NCBI GenBank assembly: GCA_003117195.1
Contig: BDSI01000012.1
Location: 744,001 to 808,000 of the forward strand
Direction of reading: 5' to 3'
DNA length: 64,000 bases
Origin: Eudorina sp. 2006-703-Eu-15
Taxonomy: Eukaryota > Chlorophyta > Chlorophyceae > Chlamydomonadales > Volvocaceae
Shown one piece after another: positions 1-13,200 of the stretch. A model generated the notes under the pieces. It was not told the origin of the DNA. It made no database searches and worked only from the letters and a program-made list of their open reading frames with translations. Position numbers and translations under genes: made by a program. Positions within the stretch are counted from its first letter, which is position 1; each line of letters starts with the position of its first letter.

Positions 1-630
1 TAAGTGTTACGGTACTGCGGGGATAAGGGCATGTCCCCCGACCCGTCGTCCAAGTCGGTGTGGGAGGCGCCGAAGACGTTAGCGCCGTTACCGACCAGCG
101 CAAGGCAGCCCTCGCCCGCATCCGCCGCCGGTACGGCACTTGCGGCGGCGGCGGCGCCGCCGCCGCCGCTATCCCCACCACTGGCGACGCCGGCAGCCCC
201 GTCCGCGCCCGCCTCCCGCTCCTCCGGCGCTTCTCCGCCTGCTTCGGAATGCCGTCGCTTGCGTCCGGGGTGGACGCCCTTCTCCAGCGCCAACGCCCGC
301 GATTCATGTACGACACCACGGTTGATGCCGTACACCACTGCCGCCGGCGCTGCGGCGCCGACGGCGTCCGCCGCGGGTGCGGCTAAACCCACGTGCCCAT
401 CCATGCGCTACCCTTAAGGTCCGTCCGCGCGAACGGCACAAGAATCGGAGACAGTAAGCCCGACGTTGAAGGTGTCAATAAATTGCTGAGTCCTAACTAG
501 GCCACCGCGAAAACGCCCAGCTATCAGCGCCAAGGTAAGCGGGATGGGTCCACAGCGTCGCGGCTGAGTTGGCTGCGGGGCGGTGGGGACACAGCCGCCT
601 GTCGGGCGCGTGCGCGTCGATGCTGCTGCA
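1..630. other. Window-edge segment, no gene assigned
   Basis: Two overlapping forward frames are open here. The one at 60-386 has a fairly protein-like opening and ends in a Cys/Arg-rich tail. The one at 4-417 is only Ala/Pro/Ser low complexity. GC-rich sequence stays open by chance, and I see no domain and no convincing start or splice pair. It may be a terminal exon of a gene lying outside the window. Confidence 0.2.
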
Positions 631-3100
631 GTGTTAGACGTCGAGCGTCCTGGCTCCGAAACCGAGGGCTAGGGCAGCTGTTTTGCTTCTGCGGGGAGGA
701 TGGAATGGCAAACGGGATTCCGAGGGGGAGGAAGTACAGTTTGCGCGTGAATGGAACCCATTTCCACGGGTTGGATGTGGCAGTTGGGCAAGACTCGGCG
801 TTCGCTTCTGTAGCGCTTTCGCGAAATGATAATTCGCATCGAGTTCGAGCCTGCTGCCCCTGCGCTTCGGCACTGGCAGGAATGTGGGCCTAGACAAATT
901 GGCCTGCAATTGTTGCAATCGTTCGAGGACGCCGCGTGTACCTGGTGTGCAGCACGCGCAGACCAGTTCCGGGTTGGGCCGCGCCAGTCCGGCCGTAAGG
1001 ACTAACATCCTCCGACAATTGTTCCATTTCTTCAGATGCCCGCGCGCTTTCTTGGTACGGCGTCGCGACTGAGGGAAACGGACAAAAATTGGCGCGCATG
1101 ATGTTGTCGATGTTCGTTGCACGAGACGGACAGCTGCGATGGAAGTCGCATGAGAATTGTGAAGTGAAATTTGGTGAGGTGATCCTGCATTACGCAATGG
1201 CAGCAGATGTTCCGCAAAGGAACATTTACTATCTGCGACACACAGAAACCGCATAGCATATTTTCTGTGCGCGTGTAGTCGAATGCAAAGATATCAAAGA
1301 GTGACTTTCAGTATTATGCCCTCGAATAGGAAACACCAAACGCATGCTGGACGTGCCTGAGTTCCCCCCAGCAAAATCTATCATGCCTTCACGCAACATG
1401 CAATGGGTAGCATTTTTAAGGAACAATAACAGTGTCATAATTCTACAATTATCTTTAATACGCACAAACCTGGCGAAGGGACGTGTCAGCGGTTTCCGCG
1501 CTCACGCTTTGGCGGTCACTGCGTTGAAGGCTATCACAGTTGTGTTTTCAACATCACCAAGAGAAGTATACCGTAGCTCGGGTAAGGTAGGAGAATGTGA
1601 AAAGTAGGGAATAGGGAACTGCGCTGAAATAAATTGTTTGAGCATGCAGTTTGTCTTTAATTTTATGTCACGGGCAATGGTTGGTTAACTAAGAAGTATT
1701 AAGATTGCGCAGTCACGATTACAAGGCGCGCCCGCCACTTTCCGATACGCTTAGCTTGGCGAGAATATGATGGTATCTACTAGAAGCCTTTTACGATAAT
1801 ATATAAGGAAATCATAAAGAGTGTCTTACGCCCCTGTCGGCTCGGTGTCTCCGAAACCGCTCGCAAAACTGCGGACGTTGCGCAGAAAGGTAAGGTCACA
1901 CTGCAACGGCGCATAGCGGTTAAGATACAGCTCCAGACCTTCCCTCGCATGACTTGACCTGAGGTTCTGTTCGAGTGCGCGGGGACAAGGCCGGAGCGCG
2001 GCGCCCGCGTCCGTTCCTGTCGGAGAGGTGGTTCCAGGCGGTTTCCGGGGAGCTGTCGTGACTGCGTGTCTTGCAGGTTGTGTGTGAGGATGTTTGCAGC
2101 TGTTTGCACTCACACAGGACGCAGCTTCATCTGCCCTGCTCGGGCGTTTCGCAGTCGCCCTCGCTGATAGGCCAAGAGGTTAATTGCCCCATCGGCCCAT
2201 GAGCCTGTGGTCACTCCATACAGTATGTTTCCTACGGCGACTACCAACCAGCAACTGACAGCGGCCAGGCCCGAAGCAAATCATCGCCAGCGTTGGAGAA
2301 CGGGTTCAGTTGGTCTCGGAAAAATCTCACCAACCGCAGCGAACCTTCCCTACCGAAGTTACGCGTCTGACCCCGGGAGGTCCCGCAGTATACGGAATCC
2401 GGCTGATACAGTGCTCCGGCCCGACTGGGATTCTCACTTTGAAGAAACAGACTTTCAAGAACATTTTCTTAGCTCTTACTGCTGGCTGCAACTGCGCGTG
2501 CGGATGTGCGTGCAAGCGAGAGGACCAGCGCTATCCTTTCCCTTGTCGCGGATCACATTTCTTTTTTTTCCTACACAAAGAACCAGAAGAAGGGGCTGAT
2601 TCTGTGTCGTGCTTCAGACGGCATGTTCGGCGACAATACTTTTTCCACCTTGTCGGGGATCTGCGCCTAGCTGCGCTATCGGCCGGTATTGACTGACCAA
2701 CGGACTTTTCATGACTCTTATTTTGCGCTTCACGCCTCTTCACGCGGGGCACCGTCCGCGTCAGTATCAGCGATCGGGAGTCGCTGCAATCAGCTGCAAT
2801 GCCCTTGTCGTAACCGCCGGCGCCCCGACAGCCCGTCAGTTGCGCAGTTGCACCCCGCAACGCCGACTCAGAAATTTCAGATAGACCGACTGACCTGACC
2901 GCGAGCCTGAACCAGCCCTGCAGACGAAAAGGGGGCCTCGGTCTAAATGCAAACCGCAGAGCTGCTGTTGCCAAACGAAGCGCACAATGAAGCCTGCATC
3001 TGACGGCGGTCCAGCGGCGGTCGCTAAAGGTCGCGGCTCAGAAAGCCTCCTCTACACATTCGATTCTTGAGGGACCTAACATAATAACAGTAACGATGAG
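631..3100. other. Gene-free stretch
   Basis: No frame here shows a recognisable domain or a consistent exon chain. Base composition is mixed, with AT-richer parts around 1200-1800, which is unlike the GC-rich coding exons elsewhere in the window. I see nothing that supports an RNA gene. Confidence 0.35.
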
Positions 3101-3108
3101 GTGGTCAT

Positions 3109-3188
3109 TCGTCGGGTGATCCCTTTGGGGTCCGCTGTAACGTTTATTCATTCATTCATTCACCCGTTCTCTCATTCATTCATACAGG
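3109..3188 (+). repeat. CATT-tailed dispersed repeat, copy 1
   Basis: The core GGGGTCCGCTGTAACG is followed by a run of ATTC/CATT units. The same core and tail recur at 18258-18330, 54797-54885 and, inverted, at 58301-58346. A conserved 3' end running into a short tandem tail is typical of non-LTR (LINE/SINE) insertions. No ORF2-like protein was found next to it. Confidence 0.65.
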
Positions 3189-4049
3189 CACAACGCGGCG
3201 GACAGCGCCAGTCTGCATGTATGGCCGCTATGTGTCCCGCCGAACAGGGAGCTCCCAACCGCTCCCAACGCGACCCGCCCCCTGCTGCTGGAGATCACCA
3301 CCTCCGGGCGCGCCCGACGCGCCACGGCGGGAGGCACCCCCGCCGCCAAGACATCCCCCTCTCGGAGGGTGCGGAGATAGGGGCAGGTAGTCTATCACAG
3401 GGCCGAGGGGCAACCACACAGAATACGGTAAGCCCAAGCTGATCGATTTGCATGGGCGGACAGCCCGTGGATCTAAGCCCTGACATACGATACAGCGGGT
3501 GTGGTGACCTGGTGATCCACATCCCGCAACCTCCGGCTGCCACCGACGATCCGCGAGCCCCACTCCCCCGGACGCACACACAAACCATAGCCCCGTCATG
3601 GAGCGCAGGAGTACATACCCGGACCCAACAAGGTCTGACGCGCGCGAGACGCCTCGCCGTGGCTCAGCTGGGCGGGCAGGCCCGCCGGGCGGTGTAACAC
3701 TAGCTCACACGATTAGGTTGGGACGCGGGACCAGGCTAGCGTTCACCGCACCGACAGGGGCGCGCCTCTGAGTTGCTGAGGCACGGGCCCCGGGTGTTGC
3801 AAGGACTTGAGGAGGTTGAACAGCGGCGGGGCTGCATGGCGCAGCCCGGTCCGGATGGGCTTCCGCCCAATCCCTATCTAGTGGGGGCGCAGCAGTCGCC
3901 GGTCCTCGATAAAGTGGGGACCGAGCGCGCGCCCTTGGTTGAGAGCGAGGGGACAGAGACCCCAAGAGGCCACACACACACACAAGTTATCTTGTACACA
4001 CACAAGCGGCGAAGCAACAAACAAGCGGCGAAACGAGCCTCCTCGGAGG
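3189..4049. other. Gene-free stretch downstream of the RING gene
   Basis: GC-rich sequence with several chance frames on both strands and no recognised domain. It includes a short (CA)n run near 3970-4000. Part of it is probably the 3' UTR of the minus-strand RING gene. Confidence 0.3.
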
Positions 4050-5683
4050 TCAGAACAGCATGTTGGTGTGGCGGCTGGGCCCCACGGCCGGCTCCCGGCA
4101 CACGGGGCATCTCGGCGTCCGTGTGAGCCACCGGAGAATGCAGCGCCGGTGGAAGGCGTGACCGCACCGCAACACCAGCGGCGAGCTCCCCTCCGCTGCC
4201 TCCCCCTGCGCCGCCTCCGCCTCCGCCTCCGCCTCCGCCTCCGCCTCCGGCCCGCCTCCTGACCCCGCCAACCCGCCACCCGTCGGCGCACCATTACCCA
4301 GTGTCGGCGCCGAAGGCGGCTGCTGCCCCTGCCCCTGCGCCTGCGCCTGCTGCGGCGGAAGGCCCCCGTGCTCGGACCCCAAGGCGGGCGTGCCGGGGAC
4401 CGGCGGTGCCCGCAGTTCATCGAAACACACCGCGCACGAGTCCGTGGGGAACACGTGCCCAGGTGGGCCCTGCGCTTGGATCTCGAGAAGGATCTGATCT
4501 CGTCGCTCCGCTGTACGACTCCGTGACCGGTCGGCGGGCAGCAGCACAGCTGCGGTGACGGCGGGTGCTGCGGGTGCCCCTCGTCGACCTACAGCCAGCG
4601 GGGCTGGGCCGGCAGCAGGGGCTGGGGCGGGTCGGGTGGGCGAGCGCTGTCCAGGCGCGTCCGGTGGAGCAGCGGAGGCGGAGGTGGCGTTTGAGGTGGC
4701 GGTGGCGGTTGTGGTGGTGGAGGTGGTGCGGGGGGTGCCGGCACGGGGAGCGCGCGCACCCGCGACGGCTGCGCGCAACGCGAGCAGCGCGCGCCCAAAC
4801 TCCGACCGGTTTCGGAGCGGATCCGGCTCCTCCGACAGCTCAACGCGCCGCACTGTGGGGCAAGGCAGGGCAAGGCCGGGCCTCAGAGGCAGCCGTGGGT
4901 GCTGTGGGTGAGGGGGGTCGCTGGCGTTGGAGGGGTCCAGGGACCTTATGCATGCACGAAGCAAACAGGCCCAACTCGAATTCGGACAAACCCCCGTCAC
5001 CCCTCGGCATCTGTACCTACTACTTCAGACACGAACAGCAGCATCGCTGCGGAGCGGTAGGGTACCTTAGTGCGAGGGTGGGTTCTCAAACACGTATGTT
5101 TGTTGGCATGACGCAATTGATGGTGGGTCCTCAAACACGTATGTTTGTTGGCATGACGCAATTGATGGTGGGTTCTCAAACACGTATGGTTGTTGGCATG
5201 ACGCAATTGATGGTGGGTTCTCAAACACGTATGTTTGTTGGCATGACGCAATTGATGGTGGGTTCTCAAACACGTATGTTTGTTGGCATGACGCAATTGA
5301 TGGTTGTTGGGGGCTCCTGATGTCCTGAATGGATCTGCATGAGGACCCGGTCGTTGCTGATGGCCCCACAAGGGCCCTGCAGACAGTCGCTAATAAAACC
5401 CGACGGAGCGAGTCCTATCGTATCCACACGCCTCTCTTCACCCTGGCCACTCTGCCTGCGGTGTGTGTCCCGCAGCGCCCCCGGAGGCGCCACCCGGCAC
5501 TTGCCACCCGCTCGCCGCCCGCCACCCGCACGCACCTCCCTCGAGCCACAGCGCCGCCAGGTACAGCAGCCACAGCACAGGCGTGCCGAGGCCGGCCAGC
5601 CGGGTCGCCGCAGTTCCCCCGAGGTGGTGGTTTCCAGCCAGGATGGAGGCAGCGGCGGTGAGGTACAGGGGGCCCAGGGCCGC
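4050..5683 (-). CDS. Membrane-anchored RING-H2 finger protein (putative E3 ubiquitin ligase), 5' end unresolved
   Basis: Two exons fit in phase: 5683-5536 and 4852-4050 (TGA). The first encodes hydrophobic segments, including LGTPVLWLLYLAALWLEG, which suggests membrane anchoring. The second encodes a C-terminal RING-H2: C189-x2-C192, then C279-x-H281-x2-H284-x2-C287-x10-C298-x2-C301 (numbering from the start of exon 5683). RING-H2 proteins of this kind normally bind an E2 and transfer ubiquitin. The gap between the first two zinc-binding pairs is 86 residues, far longer than the usual 9-39. It is low complexity (Gln/Ala/Gly, then Glu-Ala repeats). An unrecognised intron there is possible, but the stretch is open and in frame. 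An acceptor precedes 5683 (CCCCCCACAG), so at least one upstream exon with the start codon is missing from this model; a donor near 5849 is a candidate. Confidence 0.75.
5080..5304. repeat. 45-bp minisatellite, five units
   Basis: Five near-identical 45-bp units, each containing CAAACACGTATGTTTGTTGG. They lie inside the 4853-5535 intron of the RING gene. Because 45 is divisible by three, several frames stay open through the array, giving 15-residue peptide repeats that are artefacts of the period. Confidence 0.95.
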
Positions 5684-7195
5684 CTGTGGGGGGACAAGGG
5701 CAGCAAGGGGTTGGATGGGTTGGCGGCGCGCAGGCGGTGCGGGGTGGCCGGGTGCGTCGGTCCATGGGACGGTTCAGGCCTCCAGGGTGAGCGCTTTATG
5801 CGGGCCGACTGTGTGGGTAAATGGCGGGAATACCTGCACTGGCCGCGTCGCCAAGGATGGTGGTACCGGCGTGCGCGCCACAGGAGGGCAGGCTACGGCG
5901 CGCTCGATTCGACGTGAACAAAAGGCAAGCTTCGCAGAAATAATGCAGGCTTCATCTAATCTTCATGGGGGCAAGCGGAGAAAACATGCAGCGATTGAGT
6001 CCCAAGATGATCTTCGCGAGCTCGATAGCGGGCGAATCAGCTGCCGACTTTGATCAGACCGCTTGGTTTCCGCGCCAAGCCTCAATGCCTTTGATTCGTG
6101 CAAAAATGCGTTCCATTTTGGGCTTGGCAAGTGTTAAACCGTTGGGTTAAGAGGATGTTAAGAATGGCGGCGTTGGAAAGCCAGCCTCCGCGCGCCCACC
6201 TTCTACGACGCGAAAATTTTTGCAACATCCATAAGCCGCCCGATATTACAAAACAGCATGACAAATTATACCGTTCGGTTACTTTGCGCTTGCAAGGCCG
6301 GACGACTGGTCGCAGACTTAGTAAGCCTCGCACAGCGGGAACCAGGATTGGGGCCTACGTTCTCGCCTGGCTCATGCTATAATTTGAAAAAGACCATAGA
6401 GATATTTTGGAGCCTCATTTTTTGTCGAGGTGACCCTTGCAATGCCTTGCGAAGGCAGCCGAACTGTTTATCGCAGCACCACTAAAGCTGCCTTCTGAAC
6501 TAGACAAGAAGGTCGAATCCATGTTCCCTACAGAAACTGTCACGCAAAACGAAAATCTGCAATGGCGGATGGACGGCGGGCCTTCGACTCGAAATGCAGT
6601 GAACATGATACCATGCCAGCGTAGGACATATCAATGCGTACTTCTTCGATTACCTGTGATTGTACTGCGATGCGATTTCGTATCGCCCGACACATCATGG
6701 CAAGCGGCACGACGACGTGCCAATCATGCACAGCATGCAATGGCAAATATTTCCTAGTCTCGCGTGTTCAAATTGCAAAAAATAAATACCTTACAAGTGC
6801 CGCTCGACTGCTGTTGGTGCACTTGGCTTCGCTTGCTGACCGAGCAGCTGCCAGGCGAACACCTATTTTCCAGGCTTCACTGAGCTTGTCCCTGCTTTCC
6901 TCCCGTAACAAAGCCTCACAGGATGCTCAGACTTTGACCAGACCAACAACCGTATGCTGAAATTCGCCATGTGAAGCGCGCGAACCTGACATGCGAAAGG
7001 TCCAACCACTAGCCGTGGCGTGAGCTCAGGACCGTTCTTTAACCGCAGTATTGCCCTTCTGAAGCACCGGCGTCGCCACGGCCACCCACGTGACATGGAC
7101 GGGGGCCAACGTGTGTACGTGATGTGTACGTGCCAGGCCGGGGATCTCCCCCCGCGGCCGGTTTTTCTTTTCTCTTGAACCCCGGTGGCCGTGCG
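5684..7195. other. Gene-free stretch between two minus-strand genes
   Basis: It should hold the first exon(s) and promoter of the RING gene and possibly the 3' UTR of the next gene upstream. Apart from the possible donor GTATTC near 5849, no exon can be supported. Sequence from 5930 to 7000 is AT-richer and has no recognisable coding segment. Confidence 0.35.
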
Positions 7196-10100
7196 CTACA
7201 GCTGCCGCGGAACGCACCGGTGGCCGTGCTGCCGCGGAACGCACCGGTCGGCACCGCCCCACCGCCCCACCCACTCACCTAGAGCGCGGCCGCACAACGG
7301 AACGAACGAGGTTTCCCAAACTGAGCGGTGCGCGGAGGCGAAGCGACCGATGCCGAGCTGCAGCTCCCCAGACACGGACGGAGCCGCGCCTCGCCCTTCC
7401 TCGACGTCGACCACCGCCCTCCCGGCCCCGACCTTCCCTGCTCCCCGCCTCCCTTGCACAATTCCCCATGCCGCCGCACATGCCCACAACGCTGCCGGAG
7501 TGACAGACTCCCTTTTGTTCTCTCCGTACTCGTCGACGCACCTAGAGGCGACCCCCGCCTCACCCCCGTTCCTGCCCTGCCCACCCGGTCGCTCCCACTC
7601 CTCCCGCGGGAGACCCCCGCCCCCTCACCTTGCCCGTGCTGCGCGCCACGAAGCTGACCACGGGCAGCACCGCCGCCCTGCCCACCGGCCCCTCCGCCTC
7701 CAGGGTGGGCACCGCCCAGCCCTTGAGCAGCAGCGCGTGCAGCAGGTTCAGCCCCACGAACGCGGCGGCGAAGCTGCGGCTGTGGAAGAGCGACGTCAGG
7801 TCGGCTCCGGAGCGGCGACCCCAGCCCGCCAGCAGGTCGGCGGCGGCCGCCGCGGCGGGGGTCAGACAGCGCCGCGCCGCCGCCTCGCCCAGCCGGCGGA
7901 GGGACGGCGCCAGCAACCGCAGCAGCGGCCGCGTCTGGGGAAGGGAGGGCGTTGGCGGCGGTCATGGGTGGGCTTCTTGTTAAACACACCGGAACACAGT
8001 CATTTCAGGGCTACGGGCAATTATATCTTTATATGGCGGGTTTCCCGTTCCGTTTACTCCTTCAATTTGAAAAACCTGACCAAGCTGGAATTGCACGAGT
8101 GCGTATTCATTCCATGCTGAGGGAGCTGGGGCTGAGGCCGTGGCGACGTCGTCGACGTCGACGGCGTTGCGTCGGCCGGTCATGTCCCCTGGCGCCCTCA
8201 ATACTTGTGCTCCAACTTGTTGCAGCTCACTGGTGAAAAGTACAGCGTCACTAAAGTTGCAAGTCCAAGTTATAAATGGCATGAATGGTACCAAATCCAC
8301 CTCCAAACCCTGGGGCGGCTCCTGGACGGACGCTGCCGCCGCCGCCGCCACACCCACCGCGGCCGCCGCGACCCCCGACGCCGCCGCCGCCACCACCCGC
8401 CACGCCGCCGCCGGCAGCTGCGCCGCATGCGAGGCGAACGCCGCCGCCAGCACCAGCCCCGACAGCACCAGCGCCAGCTGAGGATGCGACCACACCGCCT
8501 CCACGGCCGCGACCACGGCTCGCGTCGCCGCCGTCAGCCACGGCCCCGCGACCGTCGCCACCAGGCGCCACACCGCCGCCACCGCCTGCCCCGCCGCCGC
8601 CAGCACGCCCACCAGCGGGCCCGCCAGCAGCGCCAAGATCTCTCGACCGCTTGCCGCCAGGAGCTGTATGGTGACGGCGGCGGCGGAGAAGGCGGTGGCC
8701 AGGGCCCGGGCGGCGGGGCGGCCCAGGCCGAGGTCCAGGTGGAGGTAGGCTGTGGCGGCGAGGCGCTCCAGGGTGGCCCCCGCGGCGGAGAGGGCGGCGC
8801 TGCGGCTTTTCTGGGCGGCGGAGGGAGGCCGCGGTCGGGGGAGGAGGCGAGGGCGCGGGCCGCACGGGGGGAGGGAGAGCGGAGAGGGCGGGCCGGTGGG
8901 TGGAGCGTGTCCGCAACCGTAATCGTGGGCCGAAGGGACCGAACACCGAGGGGATGTCAGACAGCCTGCCGGGCACACACGTGATCTCAGACAGCCTGCC
9001 GGATACCCCTGTGGCGAACCCCCGTGGCGAACTGAGGGGGCACTAGCGGGCAGTAGGGGCCACTGCGGCACTAGATGCCACTGCGGCACTGCAGCACAGT
9101 CGATGTCGATTCGCGGATTAACGCGACGGTCAGGCTGGATGGACCCTCCAGCACCCACTGCTGCCCCACCTCCCCACCCCCCTTACAACGCCGCACCCCA
9201 TCTCCCTTCCCCCATCTCCCCTCCCCCCCGCCGCCTCGCCGCACCCGCAGCGCCTTGCCCATCATGAGCGCCGCGATTATGGCGGAGGTGGCCGCCGCCG
9301 CCCCGAACGGCACCACGGCGCGCTGCGCCACCGCCTGGCGCCCGAACCACAGCGCCGCCGCCGCCGCGCCCGCCGGCCACAGCACGGGCGCCACGTGGCT
9401 GCGCACGCCCGCCACCGCGACCCGCGCCAGGACCCCGGCGGCCCGCGCCAGCGGCTGCAGCAGGACCCTGGCAGACGTCCAGAACGCCAGGATGGCGGGC
9501 CGTACGGCGCTGTGGTAGGCGGCTGGTGGTGGCAGGCGGGTTGGGGTGGATGGGTGATGGGGTGGACCGGGGGGGCCGTGCAGAGGCGAGGCGAGCGGAG
9601 GGTTTTGGGGAGGGGGGATTCTTATTTGCGAAGGAAGGAGGGGGGAGAAGTATGCGGTCCCCGTCTGGTGCGGCAGGGGGAATGAAGTTGCAGCGGTGGC
9701 AGGGGTTTGTGCGGGTGGGTGGCGGGGGTTTGTGTGCAGCGGGTGGAGCGTGGGGGAGGAGCATCCGGGGGAAGGGACAGACCACGGATCCCCAGGACGG
9801 TGGGAGGGAGGAGGCAGGAACCCCCGCTACAGCTCCCTACCCCTTTTTCTCACCCTCCCTACCCCTACCCTAATCCCATCGAAAACCCCACCTACGCCGC
9901 CTATCTCACCCACCCTGCCCGCCCCCGGCCCCTCACCTCTCAGCGCCGACCCCAGGCCCACCAAGCCGCGACCCAGCCGCCTCAGGACCCGCCACGCGGC
10001 CCCCAGCGCCCTCCTCGCGGCCGCCCTCACCCCCCGCGTGGCCTCAGCCAGGCGCCACAGGGCCGTCAGCAGCCGCTCCGTAACCACCAAGTCGGCGCTG

Positions 10101-10217
10101 CAGTGGGGCCGGGGGGGCATAGTGCCGTAGTTGTGGGTGCGCGTGTGTGAACAGTACAACTTGTTTCCTTGAACAGTACAACTTGTACAAGGAAACAATA
10201 CAGGCGCCGCGAGGAAC

Positions 10218-10255
<38 letters not shown>

Positions 10256-13200
10256 AACAAAGAAGTGTGTGTGTGTATGTATGTGTGTGTGTGTGTCGTT
10301 ACATGCCGGGCCGACACTGGCCGGGGGCGCTAACCCGCCCCATACGGGAGACCGCCGAAGCACTCTCCCCCGGATACGGGGGAAAGGGGCGTAAGGGGCC
10401 TCTAGATCGTTAAGGGGCCTCTAGATCGTTACATGCGTATGTGTATGTGTATGGAAGTATGGTGGTGGGAGGTAGTTTTGAGGGGGCCGGGAGATGGGGG
10501 GTGAGGAGAGCAGGGACGGCAGGGCGAGGGCATGGGGGAGGTCAAGGTACCAATGAGCAGGGCGGCCGCCGCAGCGCAGCGACCCACGTGCAGTGCACCC
10601 CGGCCAGCCCACCACCCAACGCAACCCACCCCCCAGCCCGCCCTCCTCCGCGTCGTCAACCAGCCCGTCCCCCACCCCAACCAGTTGTTTTCCTTTTTCA
10701 ACCCCAACCAGCCCCCACCCCCCCCCTCCCAGCCACACCGGCCCTCACCGGCGGGTCGCCGCCACAGCCGCCCGCAGCAGAGGCATCCCCCGCACCCATC
10801 GCGCGGCTCGGGCCACCGCCCTCAGCAACGGCCGGATCCTCAGCGCCCGCGCCGCCGCCGCTATCACGTCACGAAGAATGTCGCTCTCCGTCAGCTGGGA
10901 GGCGCAGATGGCCGCGGTCAGAAGCAGGACGATGCCGTACACCAGGTACGACAGCCGGTCGGCAGCCTGGGGGCCGGGGATGTGCGCAGGGGGAAGGGGG
11001 GAGAGGGGGTACGGGGATGAGGCGGGGCCGCGTTCCCCTGCCGTTCGCGTCGCATCGGCCTCCGCGCCACCGACCGACCCACGGGTCACCTCCTTTTCCT
11101 GCACCCCAATGGCACCCACCCACCCACCCACCCACCAACAAGGCGTCCTCCCCGGCTGCTGCTTCTGCCGCCGCAACGCGGGCAGCCGCCGTCTCCAGGA
11201 CCGCCGCCTGCGCGGCTGCTGCGCCGCCTGCTGCCGCGCCGCCTCCTGCTGCTGCCCCCGGCTCCCCCGTCCGGCCTGTGTGCAGCACCCCCTGGAGCAC
11301 CAGCGTGCACCCGCCCACGCCTGACGTGGCGGCGGACCCCATCAGCGCCAGCGCCCGCGTCCACTCCAGGAACTGATCCAGGCTGAAGCCCCCGGACTCT
11401 GGCGGTGTGTGTGGGGGGGGAGGGAGGGTGCAGGGGCGGGTCCAGGGAGGTACAGGAAATTGGTTGACACACTTTCAAACTGCGCTGCTGCCAGAGCGAC
11501 GGGTCCAGGGGGAGTCGCGAGCTACCCCCCCGTGTGCAATGCGGGGCCTTTGCAAAGGCGCCAGGCCCCAGTCCCCAGCCCTACGCGGATCACCCGGGTC
11601 ACCCCTGCCGCTGCACGTCTACATGAGAAAGTCGACAGCAGCGGCGTCGCGATCTTGAAGTGACCCGCGGGTCGGTCGGTCCTGAAGTGACCCGCGGGTC
11701 GGTCGGTCGATCGGTCGGTCGACACCCGCTTGTGCAAGCGCTTTCCGATTCGGCGGGCGCGCGGGTCCGGAAGTGACACGCGGCCCGGCCCCTCGCCCTC
11801 TCCCCCACAGACCGACAGCTGCTGTCCTTGGGCCCCATCAAGTGCCCCATCAGTCCAGGCATCGCCCCGGGTCACCCAGGCGCGCCCCCTCCCCTCCATC
11901 CAGGGAGGACACCCCGTGACCCGATCTCCGCCCGATCTCTGCCCGATCTCCGCCCGATCTCATCCCGATCTCCGCCCGATCTCATCCCGATCTCCGCCCC
12001 ATCTGCCCCCGATCTCCGCCAAATTTCCGCCAGATCTCCGTCCCATCTCCTTCCGATCTCCGCTCGATCTCCCCCGAATCTCCGCCCGATCTCCGCCCCC
12101 CTCCGCGGAGTCCCCCCAGCCCCACCTGGCGGCCCCAGCAGCCCCACCAGTCCACAGAAGCCCAGCAGGACCGCCCCACTGGCGCGCATGGTGGCGGGGA
12201 AGAGGCGACCCACCAGCCCATACACGCGCACCGCGTCGTCCAGCAGCAGGGCGGACACCTGCCACGCGCAGCGGGCGGCAAGCAGTGCGGGCAGGCGGGC
12301 GGGGGTTAAACAGAAACAGCCCAGACACACCCAGCACGGCGACAAATGGTGGGGGCGGTGCGGTCAGGCACATGCGTGGGTGGGTGGGTTGGTGGGTTGG
12401 TGGGTGGGTAGGAAATCGGTAGAACCACATTCAAACTGCGCTGCTGCTGCCGCAGCAAAGCTCCGGTGAAGAATCGCCTGTACCAGGATGCGTAGGGCGG
12501 CCCACAGGCCGGGAGGCGACTACTGCAGCAGTCGGCGCAGCGGCGCGAGGTGTTGCCCCCCCTCCCCCTGCCCCGCCCGCCTCTCACCCCGTCCCCCGAC
12601 TGCTCACCAGGCAAGCCCCCGTGCCCAGCACCAGCCGCCAGGCGCGGACAAGGCCCCGGATCGCTTCCCGGGCGGCCTCGTTCTTGGCCAGGAGTGCCAG
12701 GCACGCCAGCGCCGCCACCGCCAGCGCGGGCACCACCAGCAGCGCGTACTGGCGGCCGAACGACCCGGGCGCGAACAGGGCCTGCAGGGGGCCCAGCGAC
12801 ACCAGGCGCCAGGCGGTGGCCCACCAGGTGGGGCCCCCGCCGAAGGGCGAGGACCAAGGAGGTTGCGACAGTACGGAAGAAGCCCTGCGGCGGGGGAGGG
12901 CGGTGACCCGGGAGGAGGGAGGGAGGAGGTAAGGAATTGGAAAATGACCGGGGAGGGGAGGAGGTAAAGGAAGTGGGTACATGATGTACGGTAAGGGAGC
13001 TGCGGGGAGGGCAGGGGAGGGCAGGGGGGCGGGTGAGCTCCAGGGTGTGGTGATTGGGACGTCGAGGTGGAGGTGGAGCGGCGGGCTGGAGGGTTTGGGC
13101 GTTGGGGTTTCCTCCCATGGGAGCAGGGTAAGAGGCGGGTGGGTTTCGGGGGGAGGGGAGGTGCGGGTTGGTGGAGGGGGACAGAGGGAAGGGCAGCCCG

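Noticed and set aside
4997..5371. ORFs with HANKHTCLRTHHQLR or FVGMTQLM repeats
   Set aside because: Products of the 45-bp minisatellite, which lies in an intron of the RING gene.
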